From Alphaproteobacteria bacterium (lineage in GTDB: Bacteria > Pseudomonadota > Alphaproteobacteria > Rhizobiales > Xanthobacteraceae): 7,222 nucleotides of DNA. The first letter of the stretch is position 1; each line of letters opens with the position of its first letter. Under the pieces are notes generated by a model. The model worked only from the letters and a program-made list of their open reading frames with translations, ran no database searches and was not told the origin of the DNA. A program made the position numbers and the translations under genes. Shown here one piece after another: positions 1 through 7,157 of this stretch. The stretch covers positions 1-7,222 of the forward strand of contig VAZU01000083.1 of assembly GCA_005884745.1 (NCBI GenBank), read 5' to 3'.

Positions 1-245
1 AGCAGGAACAGCACCGCCTTGGGATCGATCAGGATGCGCACGCCCTTGTCCTCGACGATTTCGTCGGTCGGAGCGATTTGCTCGGCATATTCCATCGTAT
101 AGGCCATCCCGGCGCAGCCGCCGTTCTTGACCCCCACGCGAACGCCCGTGATCGGCTTCTGCGACTGGGCAAGAAGCTCCTTGATACGCGCCGCGGCGGC
201 ATCGCTCAGCCGCATCACCTGGGGCTTGGGCCGCATATTGGCCAT
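1..245 (-). CDS. sufA: SufA, A-type iron-sulfur carrier (partial, C-terminus beyond the window)
   Basis: Eighty-one codons of a HesB/IscA-type (A-type) scaffold or carrier protein are present; the rest runs off the left edge. The start is the ATG at 245-243. It is preceded by GAGGAG (minus strand, complement of 254-259) about 8 nt upstream, a good Shine-Dalgarno match. The protein opens MANMRPKPQVMRLSDAAAAR and contains VGVKNGGCAGMAYTMEY, with Cys44 being the first of the three cysteines conserved in the family. The other two, normally in a CGCG-like motif near the C-terminus, would lie outside the window and cannot be checked. Known family role: binds an Fe-S cluster or iron and transfers clusters to apo-targets in the cytoplasm. 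It is the last visible gene of the suf operon, 57 bp after sufT. IscA or ErpA paralogues look similar; the operon position favours SufA. Confidence 0.93.
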   Translation of the reverse strand, partial: MANMRPKPQVMRLSDAAAARIKELLAQSQKPITGVRVGVKNGGCAGMAYTMEYAEQIAPTDEIVEDKGVRILIDPKAVLFL

Positions 246-253
246 CGTTTGCA

Positions 254-302
254 CTCCTCGGTCCTTCCTTATGTGGGGCCGAAGCCCGTTTCCTGCAACT
301 TC
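254..302 (-). other. sufT-sufA intergenic segment with a small UUCG hairpin
   Basis: This is part of the 57-bp gap between the sufT stop and the sufA start. On the minus strand, bases 287-276 read GGGC-TTCG-GCCC, a 4-bp stem closed by the very stable cUUCGg tetraloop. No U-run follows, so it is not a Rho-independent terminator. The sufA Shine-Dalgarno (complement of 254-259) lies downstream of it. It could be a minor processing or stability element, or chance in GC-rich DNA. I see no promoter here that I would defend. Confidence 0.3.
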
Positions 303-710
303 CTACCACATATTGAGGGCGACGCGCGCCTCGTCCGACATCCGGCTCGGATCCCAGGGCGGATCCCAGACGAGATCGACCTTGACCTCGCCGACGCCGG
401 GAACGCTCGCGACCGCGTTCTCAACCATCGCGGGGAGCTCGGCCGCCGAAGGGCAGTTCGGGGTCGTCAGCGTCATATCGACGACGACTTTGCGATCGTC
501 GGCGATGTCGACCTTGTAGATCAGGCCGAGCTCGTAGATGTCCGCCGGGATCTCCGGGTCGTAGACGGTCTTGAGCGCGGCGACGATATCGCTGGTGAGC
601 CGCTCGATCTCCTCGGCCGGCAAGGCGGAGCCCTGCCCATCGGCGGCTTGCTCGACCGCGGGGGTCTCGGCGCTCGGTGCGTGCACCTCGCTCATCTCGT
701 CCACTCTCAT
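303..710 (-). CDS. sufT: SufT, DUF59/MIP18-family Fe-S assembly factor
   Basis: A 135-residue protein of the DUF59 (MIP18/PaaD-like) family, in the form found inside suf operons (called SufT or, in rhizobia, SufX). About 33 N-terminal residues are Ala/Glu-rich and look disordered. The domain core follows: YDPEIPADIYELGLIY at about 50-65 (Asp51-Pro-Glu53), then LTTPNCPSAAELP with the single cysteine Cys86, and a C-terminal WDPPWDPSRMSDEAR block at about 115-129. These blocks are hallmarks of the suf-associated branch. Known role: auxiliary maturation of Fe-S proteins, probably in cluster transfer rather than sulfur mobilisation. Its ATG (710-708) overlaps the sufS1 stop codon as ATGA, so it is probably translated by coupling; AGGA lies about 9 nt upstream. 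An ATG at 695-693 (MSEVHAPSAE) is a possible alternative start and would not change the domain. It ends with TAG at 305-303. Confidence 0.94.
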   Translation of the reverse strand: MRVDEMSEVHAPSAETPAVEQAADGQGSALPAEEIERLTSDIVAALKTVYDPEIPADIYELGLIYKVDIADDRKVVVDMTLTTPNCPSAAELPAMVENAVASVPGVGEVKVDLVWDPPWDPSRMSDEARVALNMW

Positions 711-1948
711 GCGAAGAAATCCTGGGCTTTCATCAGCGCCTGCGCAAGGCTGTCGACCTCCGCGACGGTATTATAGAGGCCGAACGAGGCCCGGCAGGTC
801 GCGGATACGCCATATCGTGCCAACAGCGGCATGGTGCAATGGGTACCGGCCCGCACCGCCACCCCGGAATGGTCGATGATGGTGGCGATGTCGTGGGGAT
901 GCGCGCCCTGCACGTCGAACGCGACGATCGGCCCCTTATCGCGCGTGGTGCCGAAGATGCGCACGCGATTGATCTCGCGCAGACGTTCGTGGGCGTATTT
1001 CACCAGCGCGGCCTCGTGCGCCCGGATACGCTCCTTGCCGATCGAGCCGACGTAGTCGATGGCGGCGCCGAGCCCGATCGCCTGCACGATCGCCGGCGTG
1101 CCGGCCTCGAACTTGTTCGGGGGATCGCCATAGGTCACGCGATCCTCGTAGACCTCGCGGATCATCTCGCCGCCGCCGTTGAACGGCCGCATGGCCGCGA
1201 GATGATCGTAGCGGCCGTAGAGCACGCCGGCGCCGGTCGGCCCGTAGAGCTTGTGGCCGGTGAAGACGTAAAAGTCGCAGCCGATGTCGCGCACGTCGAC
1301 GTCGAGGTGCACGGCGGCTTGGCTGCCGTCGAGCAGCACCGGAATGCCGCGCGCATGGGCGAGCCGCACCACTTCCTTCACCGGCACGATCGTCCCGGTG
1401 ACGTTCGACATGTGCGTGATCGCGACGAGGCGCGTGCGCTCGGTCAGCAGCTCCTCGAAGGCGTCGAGCAGAAAATTCCCGGCGTCGTCGATCGGCGCCC
1501 ATTTGATGACGGCGCCGTGGCGCTCGCGCAGGAAATGCCAGGGCACGATGTTGGAATGGTGCTCCAGGATCGAGAGCACGATCTCGTCCCCCGCCCGCAC
1601 CTGCTCGACCCCGAACGTATAGGCGACGAGATTGATCGCCTCGGTCGCGTTGCGGGTGAAGATGATCTCCTGCGGTTTTTCCGCATTGAGGAAAGCGCGG
1701 ACCTTCTCGCGCGCGCCCTCGTAAGCCTCGGTCGCGGCATTGGCGAGATAGTGCAGGCCGCGATGCACGTTGGAATATTCGGCGGTGTAGGCGTGCTCGA
1801 GGCGATCGAGCACCGCGCGGGGCTTCTGCGCCGAGGCGGCATTGTCGAGGTACACCAGCGGCTTGCCGTAGACCTCGAGCGCCAGCGCCGGGAAATCCTC
1901 GCGGATCCGGTTCGCGTCGTAGCCGCCGTTCATGACCGCGGGGTGCAT
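707..1948 (-). CDS. sufS: SufS1, class II cysteine desulfurase (SufS/CsdA type)
   Basis: A PLP-dependent class V aminotransferase fold enzyme converting L-cysteine to L-alanine plus a persulfide on its active cysteine. Its 413 residues are close to the usual 405-415 for SufS. Visible sites in this numbering: YLDNAASAQKP at 33-43, ILEHHSNIVPW at 127-137 (the second His corresponds to the PLP-stacking His), LLDGSQAAVH at 205-214 with Asp207 and Gln210, and FTGHKLYGPTGAGVLYG at 229-245 with Lys233 as Schiff-base lysine. AVRAGTHCTMPLLARYG has Cys371 as the persulfide cysteine in the short class II loop. The start at 1948 lies 5 bp after the sufD stop with only a weak Shine-Dalgarno, suggesting coupling. 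ATGs at 1978 (overlapping sufD) and 1933 are alternatives. The frame stays open to 2155, but that extra Arg/Gly-rich N-terminus is sufD read out of frame. Class II enzymes usually need SufE or SufU, which is absent here. Confidence 0.96.
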   Translation of the reverse strand: MHPAVMNGGYDANRIREDFPALALEVYGKPLVYLDNAASAQKPRAVLDRLEHAYTAEYSNVHRGLHYLANAATEAYEGAREKVRAFLNAEKPQEIIFTRNATEAINLVAYTFGVEQVRAGDEIVLSILEHHSNIVPWHFLRERHGAVIKWAPIDDAGNFLLDAFEELLTERTRLVAITHMSNVTGTIVPVKEVVRLAHARGIPVLLDGSQAAVHLDVDVRDIGCDFYVFTGHKLYGPTGAGVLYGRYDHLAAMRPFNGGGEMIREVYEDRVTYGDPPNKFEAGTPAIVQAIGLGAAIDYVGSIGKERIRAHEAALVKYAHERLREINRVRIFGTTRDKGPIVAFDVQGAHPHDIATIIDHSGVAVRAGTHCTMPLLARYGVSATCRASFGLYNTVAEVDSLAQALMKAQDFFA

Positions 1949-1953
1949 CGCAT

Positions 1954-3288
1954 TTACTGCTTTCTCGAGCCCAGCCATTCGGCCGCCGCGCCCATCAGCG
2001 CGTCCTTCACGCCCTCGTGCTCGAGCGTCTCGATTGCCTCGCCGACGAAGGCCTGGATGAGGAGTGCCTCGGCCTCGGCCTGCGGAATGCCGCGCGCCTT
2101 CAAATAGAACAGCAGGTTCTGGTCCAGCGCCCCGGCCGTTGCGCCGTGGCCGCATTGCACATCGTCGGCGAAAATCTCGAGCTCCGGCTTGTTGTCGGCT
2201 TCGGCGTTCTCCGAGAGCAGCAGCGCCTGCGCCATCATCTTGCCGTCGGTCTTCTGCGCGCCCGGCCGCACGATGATTTTTCCCTGGAATACGCTGCGGC
2301 TCTCGCCGTCGAGCACCGACTTGTTGAGCTCGCGGCTGAACCCGCCCGGAACGGCGTGGTCGACGACCAGCGTGTTGTCGACATGCTGGCGGCCCTTGAT
2401 CAGATTCGCGCCGTTGAGAGCCAGGGTGGCGCCCTCGCCGGCAAAGCGCACGAACAGCTGGTTGCGAACCAAAGCGCCGCCGGTCGTGAAGACGAGGTCG
2501 CGCAAACGGGCGTGCGCGCCGATCGAGGCCATCAAGGTCGAAACATGAATCGCCCGAGCGCCTTCGATCCCGATCTTCACGTGATCGACATGGGCGCGGT
2601 CCCCGACGAAGAGCTCGAGCGCGGTGTTGACCTGGTAGTCGATGCCGTCCGGGCCTTCGTGGCTCTCGATCAGGGTCGCCTGCGCGCCCTCCTCGGCCAC
2701 GACGAGCGAGCGGGTGAACGTCGCGGACGCCGTGTCCGATCCGAAGGCAAAGACGAGATGGAGCGGCCGCTCGAGCCTGGCGTCCCGGTCGATGCGCACC
2801 AGGGCCCCGTCGCCCATGAACGCGGTATTGAGCGCGACCGCGACGTCGTCGGTCGGCACGATCGCGCCGAGCCGGCTCGCGACCAGCGGATCGCTCTCGG
2901 CCAACGCCTTCGCCATCGGCGCGATGGACAGCCCGGGCTCAAGCGCCACGAGGTCGGAAAGCTCGGCCACGAAGGCGCCGTCGACGAAGGTGATCCGGCG
3001 CGCCCCGATGCCGGCCAGCAGCGCTCCGGCGCCCTTCGCCCGCCGCTTCGCTTGCGCGTCCGGCGCCGCGGCGAGCGGCTTTGCCTCACGGATCAGCGCC
3101 CGCAGATCGGTGTATTTCCATTCCTCGACGCGCCGATGCGGCAGACCGAGCGCATCGAAGGCCTCGAACGCCGCCGCGCGGCGCTCGGCGATGCGGCGGT
3201 CGCCCGGCAGCTTCGCGCGCACCGCGGCAAACGCCTCGGCCAGCGCCGTCTCGGCCGCGGTCTTCATCGGTTTGATCTCGGGGCGCAT
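1954..3288 (-). CDS. sufD: SufD, Fe-S cluster assembly scaffold subunit
   Basis: A 444-residue SufB/SufD-family protein, partner of SufB and SufC in the SufBC2D complex. An alpha-helical N-terminus (about 1-90, including the RRVEEWKYTDLRAL block near 53-66 that is typical of SufD) is followed by the right-handed beta-helix core and the helical C-terminal SUF domain. The diagnostic block FADDVQCGHGATAGALDQ is near 374-391, with Cys379 and His381. The His is the residue implicated in cluster assembly in the E. coli homologue. The reading frame opens with GTG (3291) directly followed by ATG (3288). I chose ATG; MKTAAETALAEAF from the ATG at 3267 is a real alternative. No strong Shine-Dalgarno precedes any of them, and the gene begins 16 bp after the sufC stop, so coupling to sufC is likely. 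It lacks the NCDS and EHEA motifs of SufB, confirming SufD. Confidence 0.95.
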   Translation of the reverse strand: MRPEIKPMKTAAETALAEAFAAVRAKLPGDRRIAERRAAAFEAFDALGLPHRRVEEWKYTDLRALIREAKPLAAAPDAQAKRRAKGAGALLAGIGARRITFVDGAFVAELSDLVALEPGLSIAPMAKALAESDPLVASRLGAIVPTDDVAVALNTAFMGDGALVRIDRDARLERPLHLVFAFGSDTASATFTRSLVVAEEGAQATLIESHEGPDGIDYQVNTALELFVGDRAHVDHVKIGIEGARAIHVSTLMASIGAHARLRDLVFTTGGALVRNQLFVRFAGEGATLALNGANLIKGRQHVDNTLVVDHAVPGGFSRELNKSVLDGESRSVFQGKIIVRPGAQKTDGKMMAQALLLSENAEADNKPELEIFADDVQCGHGATAGALDQNLLFYLKARGIPQAEAEALLIQAFVGEAIETLEHEGVKDALMGAAAEWLGSRKQ

Positions 3289-3304
3289 CACAATATTTGC
3301 GGGT

Positions 3305-4060
<756 letters not shown>

Positions 4061-4085
4061 TCCGGCAATTCCTTCCGTTTAAAGC

Positions 4086-4132
4086 GTCATCCTGAGGTGC
4101 GAGCCGCATCAGCGGCGAGCCTCGAAGGATGG
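4086..4132. repeat. REP-like palindromic repeat, copy 1
   Basis: An imperfect palindrome starting GTCATCCTGAGGTGCGAGCC and ending GCGAGCCTCGAAGGATGG. Read on the minus strand it is the same element as copy 2: a 17-base core is identical, and the opposite end (GCACCTC-GGA-GAC) matches at 13 of 15 positions, with only the central loop differing in length and sequence. Sequences of this type (CATCCTTCGAGGC...CCTCAGGATGA) are, from memory, a dispersed intergenic family in Bradyrhizobium and related genomes. The family assignment is an inference that needs a genome search. Confidence 0.75.
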
Positions 4133-4167
4133 CCGCGATCTCAGCCCCGTCATCCTTCGAGGCTCGC
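4115..4167. repeat. 17-bp perfect inverted repeat with 19-bp spacer
   Basis: GCGAGCCTCGAAGGATG at 4115-4131 and CATCCTTCGAGGCTCGC at 4151-4167 are exact reverse complements, separated by 4132-4150. In the suf mRNA this makes a stable stem just downstream of the sufB coding region. It is the inner part of the repeat pair described above. Confidence 0.9.
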
Positions 4168-4189
4168 TGCGCGAGCACCTCGGGACGAC
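4149..4189. repeat. REP-like palindromic repeat, copy 2 (inverted relative to copy 1)
   Basis: A 41-bp imperfect palindrome starting GTCATCCTTCGAGGCTCGC and ending GCGAGCACCTCGGGACGAC, with a TGC centre. Its first 17 core bases (4151-4167) are the exact reverse complement of 4115-4131 in copy 1. Its last 15 bases (4175-4189) can pair with 4086-4100 at 14 of 15 positions in the minus-strand RNA, counting one G-U pair. The two copies therefore form a head-to-head pair like a BIME and could fold either as two small hairpins or as one long one. Confidence 0.75.
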
Positions 4190-4191
4190 GG

Positions 4192-5673
<1,482 letters not shown>

Positions 5674-5676
5674 TAT

Positions 5677-5683
5677 TCCCTCC
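5677..5683 (-). promoter_or_regulatory. Strong ribosome-binding site of sufB
   Basis: The minus strand reads GGAGGGA followed by ATA and then the ATG at 5673. It is the best Shine-Dalgarno in the window and decides the sufB start over the upstream in-frame GTG at 5685. It fits a high translation rate for sufB compared with sufD and sufS1, which have weak sites. Confidence 0.75.
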
Positions 5684-5686
5684 ACT

Positions 5687-5703
5687 GCGGCTTCAAGGGC
5701 CGC
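5687..5703 (-). promoter_or_regulatory. Small hairpin just upstream of the sufB ribosome-binding site
   Basis: In the sufS2-sufB gap (5674-5759) the minus strand reads GCGGC-CCTTGAA-GCCGC, a perfect 5-bp stem with a 7-base loop, ending 4 bp before the GGAGGGA of sufB. It may affect ribosome access or RNA processing, or may be chance in GC-rich DNA. The rest of the gap shows no gene and no terminator. Confidence 0.25.
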
Positions 5704-5759
5704 GGGTCGGATTGCTCGGGTTATGGTCGTTGCAGCTGCGCTTCAACCTCGCTCTGCCT

Positions 5760-6935
5760 TCAGGCGGCGATGCCCTCTGACCCCTTATGTAGTGTCTTAT
5801 ACACCTTTTTCCACGCAGCGATGCCCCGATCAACGTCGGATTCCGTGGTGGAATGCCCCAAACTGACGCGAATGGCGCTTTTCGCCAGCGCCGGGCCGAA
5901 TCCCATGGCCGCCAGCACGTGCGAAGGCTGAACCTTGCCCGAGGAGCAGGCCGCTCCCGAGGAGACCGCGACCCCTTCGAGATCCAGCGCAATCACGGCG
6001 GTATCGGCCTTCACGCCCGGCACCGCGAACAAGGTGGTATTGGGCAGCCGCTCGGCATCGGCTCCGAAGACGACGGCATCCGGGGAGACCCGCCTCAATT
6101 CGCTCTCGAAACGATCCCGCAGCAGCGACACCTGCCGGTGCTCCTCCGCGAGCGCCCCGCGTGCCGCCGCGGCGGCGGCGCCGAAGCCGGCGAGAGCCGC
6201 AACGGCCTCGGTGCCCGCCCGCGATCCCCGTTCCTGTCCGCCGCCGCGGATCAACGGATCGGCCAGATGCACCGCCTCGGTGCGGACGATCAGCGCCCCG
6301 GCACCCTTGGGGCCGCCCAGCTTGTGGCTCGATAGGCTGAGAAGATCGGCGCCCAGCGCATCCATCGCACAGGGAATCCGGCCGGCCGCCTGGACCGCAT
6401 CGACGTGCAGCAATCCGCCCGCCGCGTGGATCATTTCGGCAGCGTTTTGAATCGGCTGGACGACTCCGCTCTCGTTGTTTGCGAGCATGATGGAGACCAG
6501 CACGCGGCTTCCTGCGCGAGAAAGCGCGGCGAGCCGCGATTCCAGTGCCGCAAGATCGACCGCGCCCCGGGCCGTGACCGGGATCTCCTCGAGGCCGCCC
6601 GGCGGAAAACGGCCGCCGCACCGCACGGACGGATGCTCGATGGCCGAGACCAGCAAAAGATCCCGGGGACGCCGGTCGCTGCCGAGTTCGATGCGCGGGG
6701 TCAAGGCCAGCGTGTTGGCCTCGGTCGCGCCCGAGGTGAAAATCACTCGGCGCGCCTCGGCGCCCACCAGTGCCGCGACCTCTGCGCGCGCGCGTTCAAT
6801 CAAGGCCCGGGCGGCCCGACCCTCCGCATGCACGGAAGACGGATTGCCGCGGAGCTCGCAGGCGGCAATCATCGCGGCGCGGGCCTGGGGGCGCAGCGGG
6901 GCCGTCGCATTCCAGTCGAGATAGACCCTTGCCAT
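5760..6935 (-). CDS. sufS2: SufS2, class I cysteine desulfurase (NifS/IscS-like)
   Basis: A 391-residue PLP-dependent class V aminotransferase-fold enzyme of the NifS/IscS group (class I), the usual first gene of rhizobial suf operons. Visible sites: VYLDWNATAPL at 4-14, IFTSGATEAN at 65-74, AIEHPSV with His101, LANNESGVVQPI at 151-162, HVDAVQAAG with Asp179 and Gln182, and SLSSHKLGGPKGAGAL at 200-214 with Lys205 as the PLP lysine. GGGQERGSRAGTEAVAAL lies at 231-248, and VSSGAACSSGKVQPSHVLAAMG at 324-345 has Cys330 in the long class I mobile loop. It releases sulfur from cysteine as a persulfide for cluster assembly. The start ATG (6935-6933) has AAGGA (complement of 6941-6945) 5 nt upstream. 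The last ten or so codons are unusually AT-rich for this window. NifS or IscS are possible names; the operon position supports SufS2. Confidence 0.95.
   Translation of the reverse strand: MARVYLDWNATAPLRPQARAAMIAACELRGNPSSVHAEGRAARALIERARAEVAALVGAEARRVIFTSGATEANTLALTPRIELGSDRRPRDLLLVSAIEHPSVRCGGRFPPGGLEEIPVTARGAVDLAALESRLAALSRAGSRVLVSIMLANNESGVVQPIQNAAEMIHAAGGLLHVDAVQAAGRIPCAMDALGADLLSLSSHKLGGPKGAGALIVRTEAVHLADPLIRGGGQERGSRAGTEAVAALAGFGAAAAAARGALAEEHRQVSLLRDRFESELRRVSPDAVVFGADAERLPNTTLFAVPGVKADTAVIALDLEGVAVSSGAACSSGKVQPSHVLAAMGFGPALAKSAIRVSLGHSTTESDVDRGIAAWKKVYKTLHKGSEGIAA
5784..5811 (-). promoter_or_regulatory. AT-rich patch at the sufS2 3' end, possible internal promoter
   Basis: Within the last codons of sufS2 (VYKTLHK region) the minus strand runs GGAAAAAGGTGTATAAGACA. 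It contains TATAAG (complement of 5796-5801, 4 to 5 of 6 matches to a -10 box) and a small GTGT-ATAAG-ACAC dyad. No convincing -35 box lies at the right distance upstream. If active it would give an extra sufB transcript with a leader of just over 100 nt. This is a weak call. Confidence 0.15.
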
Positions 6936-6940
6936 GTCGA

Positions 6941-6945
6941 TCCTT
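6941..6945 (-). promoter_or_regulatory. Ribosome-binding site of sufS2
   Basis: The minus strand reads AAGGA, then TCGAC, then the ATG at 6935. The good match and spacing support the chosen start of the first operon gene. Confidence 0.6.
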
Positions 6946-6967
6946 GCACCCTTTATCTCATGCGGAG

Positions 6968-6998
6968 CTTGCTTTTTGCCTTCGGGATCGTGCTAAAA
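6968..6998 (+). promoter_or_regulatory. Weak candidate promoter for the divergent hydrolase
   Basis: CTTGCT at 6968-6973 resembles an alphaproteobacterial -35 (CTTGAC), and CTAAAA at 6993-6998 resembles its -10 (CTATAT), but the spacer of 19 bp is longer than the usual 17. If used, the leader to the hydrolase ATG would be about 150 nt and would include the inverted repeats. Confidence 0.2.
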
Positions 6999-7007
6999 GC
7001 GGGCCGC

Positions 7008-7062
7008 TGGGCCGCCCGTGCCGCCGCCCTTGGCGCGAGCCGATAAAACGCCAGGCGGCCCA
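7008..7062. repeat. Nested inverted repeats in the divergent leader
   Basis: TGGGCCGCC at 7008-7016 is the exact reverse complement of GGCGGCCCA at 7054-7062. Inside it TGGCG at 7031-7035 pairs with CGCCA at 7049-7053, directly next to the outer stem. The result is a GC-rich fold within the predicted suf 5' leader. Poly-T would have to follow the stem for a terminator; here the A/T run flanks it on the upstream side of the suf transcript, so neither strand shows a terminator. It could be an RNA control element or an operator, or chance. Confidence 0.4.
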
Positions 7063-7083
7063 AAAACTTAGAAGGCTTGCAGC

Positions 7084-7113
7084 TCGTAGCGTGCGCGCGT
7101 CGCTTGCGTCAAG
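7084..7113 (-). promoter_or_regulatory. Candidate promoter of the suf operon
   Basis: The minus strand has CTTGAC (complement of 7108-7113), a perfect match to the -35 consensus I recall for rhizobial housekeeping promoters. After an 18-bp spacer comes CTACGA (complement of 7084-7089), which keeps only the CTA of the CTATAT -10 box. Transcription would start near 7076, leaving a leader of about 140 nt before sufS2. The -35 is strong and the -10 is weak, which would fit an activated or tightly controlled promoter. Confidence 0.35.
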
Positions 7114-7157
7114 CGCGCAGGAATACCCATTTTCCGCGATTGTCGAGGTCCCTGCCC

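Larger units (their letters stand above)
4061..4191 (-). other. sufB-sufC intergenic gap filled by palindromic repeats
   Basis: This 131-bp gap inside an otherwise compact operon contains no convincing gene. Its sufC-proximal end carries the sufC ribosome-binding site (complement of 4070-4077). The remainder, from 4086 to 4189, is two inverted copies of one palindromic repeat family, the second ending 2 bp before the sufB stop codon (TAG at 4194-4192). No U-run follows the stems on the transcribed strand, so a classical Rho-independent terminator is unlikely. Confidence 0.8.
6936..7157. promoter_or_regulatory. Divergent intergenic region between the suf operon and the hydrolase gene
   Basis: This 222-bp gene-free stretch must hold the promoters of both divergent genes. 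It contains a candidate suf promoter (7084-7113), nested inverted repeats (7008-7062), a weak candidate promoter for the hydrolase (6968-6998), and a hydrolase ribosome-binding site, GAGGT at 7145-7149, 8 nt before its ATG. I looked for a RirA-type IRO box (TGA-N9-TCA) and found none: the plus strand has no TGA trinucleotide here. No Rho-independent terminator or tRNA was recognised. Confidence 0.7.

Noticed and set aside
677..2107. 476-codon plus-strand ORF opposite sufS1
   Set aside because: A shadow of the sufS1 coding strand; the genuine frame carries all the catalytic motifs of a cysteine desulfurase.
1949..2155. N-terminal extension of SufS1 to a 482-residue protein
   Set aside because: The extra residues are Arg/Gly-rich out-of-frame sufD sequence. 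SufS proteins are about 405-415 residues, which matches the 1948 start.
4086..4189. Rho-independent terminator between sufB and sufC
   Set aside because: The stems are strong, but no run of U follows on the transcribed strand, and sufC to sufA depend on read-through. The repeat explanation fits better.
4086..4189. CRISPR repeat
   Set aside because: Only two copies, inverted to each other and palindromic, with no regular spacers and no cas genes.
6960..7046. 28-codon plus-strand ORF (MRSLLFAFGIVLKAGRW...) in the divergent region
   Set aside because: It has a short hydrophobic start, but no Shine-Dalgarno precedes it, it overlaps the suf leader and its GC-rich inverted repeats, and its Ala/Arg content is typical of random GC-rich frames.
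7001..7062. tRNA or other standard RNA gene in the divergent region
   Set aside because: I could not fit a cloverleaf or any known RNA fold; the pairing seen is only the nested inverted repeats.
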